Assembly: GCF_007827595.1 (NCBI RefSeq)
Contig: NZ_VISR01000009.1
Location: 124,001 to 188,000, forward strand
Direction: 5' to 3'
Origin: Streptomyces sp. BK340
Lineage (GTDB): Bacteria > Actinomycetota > Actinomycetes > Streptomycetales > Streptomycetaceae
Length of the DNA stretch: 64,000 bases
The notes below the pieces were generated by a model. The model ran no database searches, was not told where the DNA came from, and saw nothing but the letters and a program-made list of their open reading frames with translations. The number at the start of each line of letters is the position of its first letter. Position 1 is the stretch's first letter. Position numbers and translations under genes: made by a program. This document shows, piece after piece, positions 17,379-26,419 of this stretch.

Positions 17379-20051
17379 TCACTTGGCGGTCTCGGCGACG
17401 AGGCGCTCGACGGCCTCCACGGCCTCGCCGACCGCAGCCGGGTTCTGGCCGCCGCCCTGGGCGACGTCCGGCTTGCCGCCACCGCCGCCGCCGAGCGTCT
17501 TGGCGGCGGTACGGACCAGGTCACCGGCCTTGAGACCGCGCTCGCGGGCGGCCTCGTTGGTGGCGATGACGGTCAGCGGCTTGCCGTTGTTGACCGTGAA
17601 CAGGGCGACCACGGCGGCCCGGCCGCCCTGGATGCGGCCGCGCACGTCGAGGACCAGCTTGCGCAGGTCGTCCGGCGTGGTGCCGTCCGGGACCCGGCCG
17701 GTGACAAGAGCGACGCCCTTGATGTCCTTGGCGGACTCGACGAGACCGGCGGCGGCCTGCAGCACCTTCTCGGCGCGGAACTTCTCGATCTCCTTCTCGG
17801 CGTCCTTCAGCTTGCCGAGCATGGCGGAGACCTTCTCCGGAAGCTCCTCCGGGCGGCCCTTGATCAGCTCCTGGAGCTGGGCGACGACCGTGTGCTCGCG
17901 GGCGAGGAAGTTGTAGGCGTCGACGCCGACCAGCGCCTCGATACGGCGGACACCGGAGCCGATGGAGGACTCGCCGAGCAGCTTCACCAGGCCCAGCTGG
18001 GCGGTGTTGTGCACGTGCGTGCCGCCGCACAGCTCCTTGGAGAAGTCGCCGATGGTCACGACGCGGACGCGCTCGCCGTACTTCTCGCCGAACTCGGCGA
18101 TGGCGCCCTGCTTCTTGGCCTCGTCGATGCCCATGACCTCGGCGTGCACGTCGAGGTCGCGGGCGAGCACCTCGTTGATCTTCTGCTCGACGTCGGTCAT
18201 CACGGCCGTCGGGACGGCGGACGGGGAGCCGAAGTCGAAGCGGAAACGGCCGGGCTGGTTCTCGGAACCGGCCTGGGCGGCCGTCGGGCCGAGGGCGTCG
18301 CGCAGGGCCTGGTGGGTCAGGTGGGTGGCCGAGTGGGCGCGGGCGATGGCCTTGCGGCGACGGTGGTCGATCGAGGCGTGGGCCTTGGCGCCGACGGTGA
18401 CCTCGCCGACCTGGACGACGCCCTTGTGGACGTACACACCGGGGACCGGCTTCTGGCAGTCGCGGATCTCGATGACGGCACCGGAGTCGACCTTGATGCG
18501 GCCGGTGTCGCCGATCTGGCCGCCGCCCTCGGCGTAGAACGGGGTGCGGTCGAGGACGATCTCGACCTCGTCGCCCTCGGTGGCGGCCGGGGAGGAGACG
18601 CCGTCGACGAGGATGCCGACGATCGTGGTCTCGCCCTCGGTGTCGGTGTAGCCGATGAAGTCGGTCTCGCCGGTCTTGTCGGCGATCTCGCGGTAGGCAC
18701 CGGCACCGGCGTGACCGGTCTTCTTGGCCTGGGCGTCGGCCTTGGCGCGCTCCCGCTGCTCCTTCATCAGGCGGCGGAAGCCGTCCTCGTCCACGGACAG
18801 CCCCTGCTCGGCGGCCATCTCGAGGGTGAGGTCGATCGGGAAGCCCCAGGTGTCGTGGAGCAGGAACGCCTTGTCGCCGGGCAGGACCGAGGAGCCGGCC
18901 TGCTTGGTCTCGGTGACGGCCGTGTCGAGGATGTTGGTGCCGGCCTTCAGCGTCTTCAGGAAGGCGTTCTCCTCGGCGAGGGCGACCTTCTCGATGCGCT
19001 CGCGGTCGGTGACCAGCTCCGGGTACTGCTGGCCCATCATGCCGATGACGACGTCGACCAGGTCCTTGACGACCGGACCGGTGGCGCCCAGCAGACGCAT
19101 GTTGCGGATGGCGCGGCGCATGATGCGGCGCAGGACGTAGCCGCGGCCCTCGTTGCCGGGGGTGACGCCGTCGCCGATGAGCATCACCGACGTACGCATG
19201 TGGTCGGTGACCACACGCAGCGAGACGTCCGAGGCGTGGGCGTCGCCGTAGGCCACGCCGGTCAGCTCGGTGGCCTTCTTGATGACGGCCATGGAGGTGT
19301 CGATCTCGTACATGTTCTGCACGCCCTGCAGAATCATGGCGAGGCGCTCCATGCCGAGGCCCGTGTCGATGTTCTTGCTCGGCAGCTCGCCGAGGATCTC
19401 GAAGTTGTCCTTGCCGATGCCCTCGCCGCGCTCGTACTGCATGAAGACGAGGTTCCAGATCTCCACGTACCGCTCGTCGTTGACGGCGGGGCCGCCCTCG
19501 ACGCCGAACTCGGGGCCGCGGTCGTAGTTGATCTCGGAGCAGGGGCCACAGGGGCCGGGGACGCCCATGGACCAGTAGTTGTCCTTCATGCCGAGGCGCT
19601 GGATGCGCTCCTTCGGCACGCCGACGACCTCGTGCCAGATGCGCTCGGCCTCGTCGTCGTCCTTGTAGACGGTGATCCACAGACGGTCGGGCTCCAGGCC
19701 GTAACCGCCCTTGTCCTGGGGCGTGGTGAGCAGCTCCCAGGCGTACTTGATGGCGCCTTCCTTGAAGTAGTCGCCGAAGGAGAAGTTGCCGCACATCTGG
19801 AAGAACGTGCCGTGGCGCGTGGTCTTGCCGACCTCTTCGATGTCGGGCGTGCGCACGCACTTCTGCACGCTGGTGGCGCGCGGGAACGGCGGCTTGACCT
19901 CACCCAGGAAGTAGGGCTTGAAGGGAACCATGCCGGCGGGGACGAGGAGCAGAGTCGGGTCGTCCGCGATGAGCGACGCCGAAGGGACGACGGTGTGCCC
20001 GCGCTCCTCGAAGAAGCTCAGCCAGCGGCGGCGAATCTCGGCCGACTCCAT
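17379..20051 (-). CDS. alaS: Alanyl-tRNA synthetase
   Basis: Charges tRNA-Ala. The 890 residues are full length: class II catalytic core at the N-terminus, an editing domain with AHSATHLTHQAL and the zinc-ligand ELCGGTHVHNT motif, then the C-Ala region ending in a Gly-rich GGGGGGKPD segment. The ATG at 20051 shares one base with the stop of the upstream small membrane-protein gene (TGATG), so the two are coupled. Confidence 0.98.
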   Translation of the reverse strand: MESAEIRRRWLSFFEERGHTVVPSASLIADDPTLLLVPAGMVPFKPYFLGEVKPPFPRATSVQKCVRTPDIEEVGKTTRHGTFFQMCGNFSFGDYFKEGAIKYAWELLTTPQDKGGYGLEPDRLWITVYKDDDEAERIWHEVVGVPKERIQRLGMKDNYWSMGVPGPCGPCSEINYDRGPEFGVEGGPAVNDERYVEIWNLVFMQYERGEGIGKDNFEILGELPSKNIDTGLGMERLAMILQGVQNMYEIDTSMAVIKKATELTGVAYGDAHASDVSLRVVTDHMRTSVMLIGDGVTPGNEGRGYVLRRIMRRAIRNMRLLGATGPVVKDLVDVVIGMMGQQYPELVTDRERIEKVALAEENAFLKTLKAGTNILDTAVTETKQAGSSVLPGDKAFLLHDTWGFPIDLTLEMAAEQGLSVDEDGFRRLMKEQRERAKADAQAKKTGHAGAGAYREIADKTGETDFIGYTDTEGETTIVGILVDGVSSPAATEGDEVEIVLDRTPFYAEGGGQIGDTGRIKVDSGAVIEIRDCQKPVPGVYVHKGVVQVGEVTVGAKAHASIDHRRRKAIARAHSATHLTHQALRDALGPTAAQAGSENQPGRFRFDFGSPSAVPTAVMTDVEQKINEVLARDLDVHAEVMGIDEAKKQGAIAEFGEKYGERVRVVTIGDFSKELCGGTHVHNTAQLGLVKLLGESSIGSGVRRIEALVGVDAYNFLAREHTVVAQLQELIKGRPEELPEKVSAMLGKLKDAEKEIEKFRAEKVLQAAAGLVESAKDIKGVALVTGRVPDGTTPDDLRKLVLDVRGRIQGGRAAVVALFTVNNGKPLTVIATNEAARERGLKAGDLVRTAAKTLGGGGGGKPDVAQGGGQNPAAVGEAVEAVERLVAETAK

Positions 20052-20404
20052 CAGTGGTCCTCATTCCGGTTGTACGAGTACATCGGGGCTTCGATGTACT
20101 TCGGGTTGCTGTGGTTGTCGCTGTTCTCGACAGCGGTGTACCGACGGGGTGCGGGGAGTTCGGGGTTCTCCTGGATACCCAGCGCGTCCGCCAGCTCGGC
20201 CTCCCGCTGCGCCATGTTGTCGCGGACGTCGAGCGCGAAGCCGACCGCGCGGTCCTTCAGGCGCTGACCGGTCTCCAGGGCCTTGTTGGCCGCGGTCGCG
20301 GCGAGGCTCTCGGGGGTCAGCTTCTTCAGCTTGCGGTTGACCTTGGTGGTGGCCCACACACCTGCGGCGACACCCGTGGTGAACCAGAACGTACGGCGGA
20401 ACAT
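20051..20404 (-). CDS. Small membrane-anchored protein (DUF6167-like), function unknown
   Basis: 117 residues starting MFRRTFWFTTGVAAGVWATTKVNRKL. A short N-terminal hydrophobic segment could insert in the membrane. The middle is helical and charged (LKDRAVGFALDVRDNMAQREAELADALGI), and the tail is polar and Tyr/Asn-rich. I recognise it only as the conserved small protein found upstream of alaS in streptomycetes. It overlaps alaS by one base and follows the DUF948 gene by 7 nt. Confidence 0.85.
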   Translation of the reverse strand: MFRRTFWFTTGVAAGVWATTKVNRKLKKLTPESLAATAANKALETGQRLKDRAVGFALDVRDNMAQREAELADALGIQENPELPAPRRYTAVENSDNHSNPKYIEAPMYSYNRNEDH

Positions 20405-20411
20405 CGCTCGG

Positions 20412-20852
20412 TCAGTCCTTCTTTCCCCGGTTGCTCCGCTTGCGTGCCGCAGGGACCGTACGGCCCACGATCACGGTACGCCTGGGCTCTTTGGCGGGCA
20501 CGTTCTCCTTGCGGCCGCCGATCGCCCGGCGCACGCCGTAGCCGAAGGCCGCGACCTTGACCAGCGGGCCGCCGAAGGTCGAGGCGACGGTGGTCGAGAG
20601 CGCGGAGGCGTTCGACGTGACTTCCTGGACGTCGGAGGCGATCGCGTCGACCCGGTCGATCTGGGTCTGCGCGGAGCGCACGGCCGCGGAGGCGTCGGCG
20701 AGCAGCGGGACGGCCTGCTCGGTCACGTCCGCCACGAGCTTGGTGGTCGCCTTGAGCGTCTGGGCCAGCCTCGCCAGTGCGACGGCGAGGAAGGAGACCA
20801 GGATCGCCCAGAAGACGGCCACCAGGATCCCGGCCACCTCTCCACCGGACAC
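20412..20852 (-). CDS. DUF948 membrane protein
   Basis: About 146 residues from GTG 20852 (VSGGEVAGILVAVFWAILVS). One N-terminal transmembrane helix is followed by a long helical region (TLKATTKLVADVTEQAVPLLADASAAVRSAQTQIDRVDAIASDVQEV) and a basic tail. This is the DUF948 pattern, related in architecture to coiled-coil membrane proteins of the general stress or chemotaxis-linker type. The start is not certain: upstream in-frame codons exist, and GGGAG lies 12 nt before the chosen GTG. First gene of the run leading into alaS. Confidence 0.82.
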   Translation of the reverse strand: MSGGEVAGILVAVFWAILVSFLAVALARLAQTLKATTKLVADVTEQAVPLLADASAAVRSAQTQIDRVDAIASDVQEVTSNASALSTTVASTFGGPLVKVAAFGYGVRRAIGGRKENVPAKEPRRTVIVGRTVPAARKRSNRGKKD

Positions 20853-20993
20853 TGTGCGCACCCGCTCCCTGAAACGTGCTCTGAACATCGAAACCATGAA
20901 TAAGCAGTGCACCGAGCCTATCGCGCCACGGGTGTGGCTCCGTACCGGTTTACGGTCGGCGGATGGTGGAGTTGCGGGAAGCGATTGTACGGA

Positions 20994-23216
20994 ATGAACA
21001 CGGTTCAGTACGCTCCGTGTCCCATGCGAGGACCTCAGCGCCCCGGCCCCTCCACGGACGGCTCTCCGCCCCTTGAACTCACCGCTTTCGTCGGGCGCTC
21101 GGCCGAACTCGCCGAGCTGGCCGAGGCGATGGAGACGGCCCGGCTGGTGACGGTGACCGGGGTCGGCGGCGTGGGCAAGTCCCGGCTGGCCGCACGGGCG
21201 GCGGCCCGGTCTGCGCCGCGGGCCTGGGCGAGGGTCGAGCTGGCGCCCGTGCAGGATCCGCAGTTCGTGGAGTACGCGGTCGTGGAGGCGCTGGGGCTGA
21301 CCGACCACACCACCCGGTTACCCCGCCAGACCCTGCTGGACCGTCTCGCCGGCCGCCGATTCCTGCTGGTGCTCGACGGGTTCGAGCACCTGGTGGCGGC
21401 CTGCGCCGACCTGGTGTCCGAACTGCTGCGCAGGCTGCCGGAGCTGCGGGTGCTGGCCGTGGGACGGCGCCCGCTGGGGCTGACCGGCGAGCGGCTGTTC
21501 CCGCTGGCCCCGCTCGCCGAGGACGAGGCGGTGGAGCTGTTCACGGACCGGGCCAGGCAGCACGGGCCGGAGCCGGACGACTGCCCCGTGGTGCGGGAGC
21601 TGTGCCGCCGGCTGGAGGGGATCCCGCTGGCCCTGGAACTGGCCGCGGGGCGGCTGCGGGCGCTGTCGCCGGCGCAGTTGCTGGAGCGGCTCGACGACCG
21701 GTTCCGGCTGCTGACCGGCGGCGGCCGGGACGCTCTCCCCCGCCATCAGGCGCTGCGTACGGCGATCGGCTGGAGCCATGAGCTGTGCGCCCCGGCAGAG
21801 CGGCTGCTGTGGGCGCGGCTCTCGGTGTTCGCGCAGACCTTCGACCTCGAGGCGGCCGAGTACGTGTGCAGCGGGGACGGGCTGGACGCCGAGGACGTCC
21901 TGGACGTGCTGACGGAGCTGCTCGCGCAGTCGGTCCTGTCCCGTGAGGAGACTCCGGCGGGCCCCCGCTACCGGATGCTGGACACGGTCCGGGCCTACGG
22001 CGGCGACTGGCTGGAGGCGGCGGGCGACGCGGTACGGCTGCGGCGGCGGCACCGGGACTGGTACCTGGGCCTGGCGACCTGGTGCGAGCTGGAGTGGTTC
22101 TCGGCCCGGCAGCGCGAGGTGGCGGCGCGGGTCGAGGTCGAGCTGCCGAACCTGCGCACCGCCCTGGAGTTCTGCCTGACCGAGCCGGACGAGGCGCATC
22201 TGGGGCAGTACCTGGCGGGTTCGCTGTGGTTCTGCTGGGCCGGCTGCGGACGGCTGTCGGAGGGGCGGCGCTGGCTGGAGCGCAGCGTGGAGCTGGACTC
22301 GGAGTACGAGCAGTCCCGGCTGAAGGCCCTGTGGGTGCTCGGTTATGTGGCGATCCTGCAGGGCGACACCGTGCCGGCGCTGGCCGCGCTGCGGGAGTGC
22401 CGGGTACAGGCGGAGCGAGTCTCGGACGGGACGGCGGTGGCGTACGCGGAGCACCGCACCGGCTGTCTTGCCCTGGTCACGGATGACATGGCACGCGCAG
22501 AAACGCTGTTGCGCTCGGCCCTCGGGCGGTACCAGGAGATCGGCGAGCTGAACAGCAACGTGCTGATGGCCCAGGTGGAGCTGGCGATGGCGAGGGCCTT
22601 CCAGGGAGATCTGGCGGACGCGGTGCGGCTGTGCGAGGACGTGCGCCGGGTGTGCGAGGACCACGGCGAGCGCTGGGCACGGTCGTACGCGCTGTACGTG
22701 CTGGCCTACGCGGCCTGGCGGGACGGTGATCCGGCCGGCGCGCGGGAGCTGCTCGCGGACTGTCTGGACAACGCGCACACCTTCCACGATCTGCTGGGCT
22801 CGGTGCTGTCCCTGGAACTGCTCGCCCTGGTGACGGCGGCCCAGGGCGACCCGGCCGAGGCGGCGGTGCTGCAGGGCGCCGCGGGCCGGATGTGGCCGTC
22901 GGTGGGGCTGCCGCTGTTCGGCTCCGCCTACTACAACGCCCCGCACGAGCTGTGCGAGGCGACGGCCCGGCAGGCGCTCGGCGACGAGCGGTACGAGGAG
23001 TGCGTGCGCGCGGGGGCGGGGCTGGACGGCGACGCGGCCGTGGCAAGGGCGCTGGGGGGCGGCGGCGTACGGCCGCTGGAGGCTCCCCCGAGCTCTTCGA
23101 GCAGGGGGGAGCCCCAGCCGGCGCCGCGCGGCCCGGTGTCGCACGCCCTCGGGGACGCCGGAAAACGCGAACCCGCCGCCTCGCCCACCCGGAAGGGCGG
23201 GGAGACGGCGGGCTGA
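20994..23216 (+). CDS. STAND-class NTPase (AfsR/LuxR-type ATPase plus TPR-like repeats) without an effector domain
   Basis: About 740 residues. Walker A GVGGVGKS at residues 56-63, Walker B-like RRFLLVLDGFEHL, and the GxP motif GIPLALELAAGRL mark an NB-ARC-like ATPase. The C-terminal half is helical repeats of TPR type. Streptomyces relatives usually carry a SARP or LuxR DNA-binding domain at one end. Here the N-terminal 50 residues are too short, and the C-terminal tail is a Ser/Gly/Pro-rich stretch partly encoded by a palindromic element. I chose ATG 20994; 21024 and upstream starts are possible. It is divergent from the DUF948 gene and convergent with rpsD (21-nt gap). Confidence 0.85.
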   Translation: MNTVQYAPCPMRGPQRPGPSTDGSPPLELTAFVGRSAELAELAEAMETARLVTVTGVGGVGKSRLAARAAARSAPRAWARVELAPVQDPQFVEYAVVEALGLTDHTTRLPRQTLLDRLAGRRFLLVLDGFEHLVAACADLVSELLRRLPELRVLAVGRRPLGLTGERLFPLAPLAEDEAVELFTDRARQHGPEPDDCPVVRELCRRLEGIPLALELAAGRLRALSPAQLLERLDDRFRLLTGGGRDALPRHQALRTAIGWSHELCAPAERLLWARLSVFAQTFDLEAAEYVCSGDGLDAEDVLDVLTELLAQSVLSREETPAGPRYRMLDTVRAYGGDWLEAAGDAVRLRRRHRDWYLGLATWCELEWFSARQREVAARVEVELPNLRTALEFCLTEPDEAHLGQYLAGSLWFCWAGCGRLSEGRRWLERSVELDSEYEQSRLKALWVLGYVAILQGDTVPALAALRECRVQAERVSDGTAVAYAEHRTGCLALVTDDMARAETLLRSALGRYQEIGELNSNVLMAQVELAMARAFQGDLADAVRLCEDVRRVCEDHGERWARSYALYVLAYAAWRDGDPAGARELLADCLDNAHTFHDLLGSVLSLELLALVTAAQGDPAEAAVLQGAAGRMWPSVGLPLFGSAYYNAPHELCEATARQALGDERYEECVRAGAGLDGDAAVARALGGGGVRPLEAPPSSSSRGEPQPAPRGPVSHALGDAGKREPAASPTRKGGETAG
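23081..23113. repeat. GC-rich palindromic element inside the 3' end of the STAND ATPase gene
   Basis: GGCTCCCCC (23081-23089) and its complement (23104-23113) flank a GAGCTCTTCGAGC centre. It is read in frame as APPSSSSRGEP in the protein's tail. A related element lies in relA (33221-33257). Confidence 0.6.
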
Positions 23217-23237
23217 GGTGCTGCGCCGGGGCTGGGA

Positions 23238-23852
23238 TCAGCGGGCGTAGTACTCGACGACGAGCTGCTCGTCGCAGATCACCGGGATCTCCTTGCGGTT
23301 CGGCTCACGGTCCAGGCGGAACGCCAGGGCCTTGAGGTTCACCTGCAGGTAGCGCGGGGTCTCACCGTCGGGGGCGAAGCCACCCTCGCGGGCGATCTGG
23401 AAGAGCGTCTTGTCCTTGGAGCGGTCGCGGACCTGCACGACGTCGTCCGGACGGACACGGAAGGACGGCTTGTCGACCTTCTGGCCGTTGACCTGGATGT
23501 GGCCGTGGACGACCATCTGGCGGGCCTGGTAGATCGTGCGGGCGATGCCCGAACGCAGGACCAGCGCGTCGAGACGGCGCTCCAGCTCGACGATCAGGGC
23601 CTCACCGGTCTTGCCCTGGACCTTGGACGCACGCTCGTAGGCGCGGACCAGCTGGCGCTCGGAGATGTCGTACTGAGCGCGCAGGCGCTGCTTCTCGAGC
23701 AGACGGACCTTGTAGTCCGAGTTCTGCTTGCGGCCGCGGCCGTGCTCGCCCGGCGGGTAGGGGCGGGCCTCGAAGTACTTGACGGCCTTCGGGGTCAGCG
23801 CGATGCCGAGGGCACGCGACTTCTTGACCTTGGGGCGGGACTGGTTCGCCAC
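23238..23852 (-). CDS. rpsD: 30S ribosomal protein S4
   Basis: Primary 16S rRNA-binding protein. The 204 residues start VANQSRPKVKKSRALG from GTG 23852 and contain the S4 RNA-binding domain (LERRLDALVLRSGIARTIYQARQMVVHGHI). No N-terminal zinc-ribbon cysteines are present, so it is the zinc-free (C-) form. As usual in actinobacteria it stands outside the alpha operon. A leader region of about 300 nt with several hairpins precedes it. Confidence 0.98.
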   Translation of the reverse strand: MANQSRPKVKKSRALGIALTPKAVKYFEARPYPPGEHGRGRKQNSDYKVRLLEKQRLRAQYDISERQLVRAYERASKVQGKTGEALIVELERRLDALVLRSGIARTIYQARQMVVHGHIQVNGQKVDKPSFRVRPDDVVQVRDRSKDKTLFQIAREGGFAPDGETPRYLQVNLKALAFRLDREPNRKEIPVICDEQLVVEYYAR

Positions 23853-24157
23853 TGTCTTTTGTCTCTTTCCTAGTTTTCGGCTTGTCAGCTTTGAGGGAGG
23901 TCGCATCCGCAGCCGGGGAATCCCGCCGGGTCCGTATCGGACCTGCCGGGCAGCCGTTCCCCTGGTCTGGGCACATACGTGCAGCACGCGAGTGGCCCAC
24001 CGACCTCTCCCGGGGCTCCGGGTGGTGGTGGGCTGCCCGCGACACCGTTCGACGGTGCGCGACGCTCCTGGAGTCAGTCCCGAGGGACTGGATCTCCGGC
24101 TGGCTGTCCCGCTCTGACTGCGCGGGACTCAGCACTTCGAGGGATTCTACAGGGCGC
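23853..24157 (-). promoter_or_regulatory. Upstream region / leader of rpsD
   Basis: 305 nt with no supportable gene on either strand. It must hold the rpsD promoter. It contains a perfect 7-bp hairpin (24075-24090, CAGTCCC/GGGACTG) and a longer one with GCCCACC at 23995-24001 pairing with GGTGGGC at 24026-24032. S4 represses its own mRNA in other bacteria, so a structured leader is plausible, but I cannot match it to a known S4 leader class. Confidence 0.45.
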
Positions 24158-25513
24158 TCAGGACCGCTTGCGACCGAGGTGCTTGCGGGTCCATTCGACG
24201 GCGTCCGCGTACCGGGCCTCGGCTCCGTGCCGGGTCGGTGTGTAGTACTCGCGGTCCTTGAGGGCGTCCGGGGCGTACTGCTGCCGGGCGATGCCCTCGG
24301 GCAGGTCGTGCGGGTACACGTACCCCTGCGCGTGGCCGAGCTCGGCCGCGCCCTTGTAGTGCCCGTCCCGCAGGTGCGGCGGGACGGCTCCGGCCAGGCC
24401 CTTGCGTACGTCCTCCATGGCCGCGCCGATCGCGGTGGTCGCCGCGTTGGACTTGGGGGCGAGTGCGAGGGCGATGGTGGCGTGGCTGAGGGTGAGGGCG
24501 GCCTCGGGGAAGCCGATCATGGCGACGGCCTGGGCGGCGGCGACCGCGATGGGCAGCGCGCCCGGATCGGCCAGGCCGATGTCCTCGCTGGCGGAGATCA
24601 TCAGGCGGCGGGCGATGAAGCGGGGGTCCTCGCCGGCCTCGATCATGCGGGCCAGGTAGTGCAGGGCGGCGTCGACGTCGGAGCCGCGGATCGACTTGAT
24701 GAGGGCACTGGCGACGTCGTAGTGCTGGTCGCCGTCGCGGTCGTACTTCACCGCGGCCCGGTCGACGGTCTGTTCCAGGGTCCGGAGGCTGATCTCCGGC
24801 TCGCCCTGGTCGAGGGCGGCCCCGGCGGCGGCCTCCAGGGCGGTCAGGGCGCGGCGGGCGTCGCCGCCGGCGATGCGCAGGAGGTGGTCCTCGGTGTCCT
24901 CGGGGAGGGTGACGGCCGCCCTGAGGCCGCGCTCGTCGGTCAGCGCCCGCTTCAGGAGTCCGCGGATGTCGTCGTCGGTGAGGGGTTCGAGGGTGAGGAG
25001 GAGGGAGCGCGACAGCAGCGGGGAGATGACCGAGAAGTACGGGTTCTCCGTGGTCGCGGCGATCAGGGTCACCCAGCGGTTCTCGACCGCGGGGAGCAGG
25101 GAGTCCTGCTGGGCCTTGCTGAAGCGGTGGATCTCGTCCAGGAAGAGGACGGTCTCCTTGCCGAAGGCGCCGGTGGCGCGGCGGGCCCCGTCGATGACCG
25201 CACGGACCTCCTTGACGCCCGCGGTGATCGCGGACAGCTCCACGAACCGCTTGTCGGTCGCCTTGGAGACGACGTAGGCGAGGGTCGTCTTGCCGGTGCC
25301 GGGCGGGCCCCAGAGGATCACCGAGGAGGGTCCGGCCGGGCCGCCGCTGCCCTCGCCGACCAGTCTGCGCAGCGGGGATCCCGGCTTGAGCAGGTGCTGC
25401 TGGCCCACCACCTCGTCGAGGGTGCGCGGGCGCATGCGGACCGCCAGGGGGCTGCCGGCCGGGTCCTTCTCCTGGCGTTCCTCTGCTGCGGCGGTGAACA
25501 GGTCGGCTTCCAC
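24158..25513 (-). CDS. rarA: Replication-associated recombination protein A (MgsA/RarA AAA+ ATPase)
   Basis: AAA+ ATPase acting at stalled replication forks. The 451 residues begin at GTG 25513 (VEADLFTAAAEERQ), and its opening resembles a clamp- or SSB-interacting tail. Walker A GPPGTGKTT, Walker B VLFLDEIHRF, sensor 1 AATTENP and the C-terminal RarA domain (PHDLPEGIARQQYAPD) are all present. It lies 44 nt downstream of the VKOR gene. Confidence 0.95.
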   Translation of the reverse strand: MEADLFTAAAEERQEKDPAGSPLAVRMRPRTLDEVVGQQHLLKPGSPLRRLVGEGSGGPAGPSSVILWGPPGTGKTTLAYVVSKATDKRFVELSAITAGVKEVRAVIDGARRATGAFGKETVLFLDEIHRFSKAQQDSLLPAVENRWVTLIAATTENPYFSVISPLLSRSLLLTLEPLTDDDIRGLLKRALTDERGLRAAVTLPEDTEDHLLRIAGGDARRALTALEAAAGAALDQGEPEISLRTLEQTVDRAAVKYDRDGDQHYDVASALIKSIRGSDVDAALHYLARMIEAGEDPRFIARRLMISASEDIGLADPGALPIAVAAAQAVAMIGFPEAALTLSHATIALALAPKSNAATTAIGAAMEDVRKGLAGAVPPHLRDGHYKGAAELGHAQGYVYPHDLPEGIARQQYAPDALKDREYYTPTRHGAEARYADAVEWTRKHLGRKRS

Positions 25514-25557
25514 ACCCGAAACCCTATGTCACGCCACTGACAACGCGGCCCGGGACG

Positions 25558-26214
25558 TCAGCTGGTCCAGAAGTCCCACCAGCGGGTCAGGATCAGCATG
25601 CCGATGATCCCGACGTGCAGGACCGGCACGACCCAGGTGAACTCGCCGAAGAAGGACTTCAGCCAGCGCGGGGACGGCAGGAAGCCGTTGCGGATGTTGA
25701 ACGAGGTGACGTACCAGAACATGGTGATGGTGGCGACCCAGGCGAGCGAGCACCACAGGCACAGCGCGTTGATCCGGTACAGGGACTGGAACTGCAGCCA
25801 GGTGCAGAACGCGACGCCGAACAGCGTGCCGGAGTTGAAGGTCAGCCAGTACCAGCGCGGGAAGCGGGCGCGGGCCAGCAGGCTCACGCCGACGCAGATG
25901 ACGATGCCGTAGCAGACCAGGCCGAGCATCGGGTTGGGGAAACCGAAGGCGGCGGCCTGCTTGCTCTCCATGACGCTGCCGCAGGAGACGACCGGGTTGA
26001 GGCTGCACCCGGGGGTGAACGTCTTGCCCTCGACCTTGGCTTCCAGCAGCTTGAACTTGTCGATCGTGATGACCCAGGCGGCGAGCAGTCCGGCGGCACC
26101 GGTGATCACCAGCAGCAGGGCGAAGGCGCGACTGCCGCCCACCGTGCGGGGCGCGTCGACGGCGCGCTCGGGCCCGGGCTCCGTGGAGACGTCCTTGACT
26201 GTCGTCTTGCTCAT
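25558..26214 (-). CDS. Vitamin K epoxide reductase (VKOR) family membrane protein
   Basis: Membrane oxidoreductase that passes electrons from secreted thiol oxidases to quinone, supporting disulfide formation in exported proteins. The 218 residues contain about five transmembrane helices, the loop cysteine pair C70 and C78 (GCSLNPVVSCGS), and the quinone-proximal CxxC at C152-C155 (LCLWCS). This is the full active-site set. The ATG at 26214 follows a charged cytoplasmic start. No DsbA-like partner is seen in the window. Confidence 0.92.
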   Translation of the reverse strand: MSKTTVKDVSTEPGPERAVDAPRTVGGSRAFALLLVITGAAGLLAAWVITIDKFKLLEAKVEGKTFTPGCSLNPVVSCGSVMESKQAAAFGFPNPMLGLVCYGIVICVGVSLLARARFPRWYWLTFNSGTLFGVAFCTWLQFQSLYRINALCLWCSLAWVATITMFWYVTSFNIRNGFLPSPRWLKSFFGEFTWVVPVLHVGIIGMLILTRWWDFWTS

Positions 26215-26371
26215 CACGCCGATTCCGTCACTTGAGAGTTGGACCATCTTCGGGCACCGGACATTGTGCCGCACACACCCGGGTGCGCACCGTTCGCTCC
26301 GCATAAGGATGTACGTACGACGGGTCCCGTCCGTTCGGTTCCGGACAGCGCCCGTACCCGACGACGACGAA

Positions 26372-26404
26372 GGCGCCGGACACCCCCAGGGGGCATCCGG
26401 CGCC
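26372..26404 (-). terminator. Terminator downstream of hisS
   Basis: GGCGCCGGA (26372-26380) pairs with TCCGGCGCC (26396-26404), and an inner CCCCC/GGGGG continues the stem. The hairpin starts 15 nt beyond the hisS stop. Confidence 0.75.
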
Positions 26405-26419
26405 CACGCGCGGGTGCGG

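Noticed and set aside
17091..20267. A plus-strand open frame of over 1,000 codons opposite alaS
   Set aside because: Artefact of high GC: the minus strand encodes full-length alanyl-tRNA synthetase with all motifs, while the antisense product is low-complexity Gly/Leu/Asp/Val-rich with no domain.
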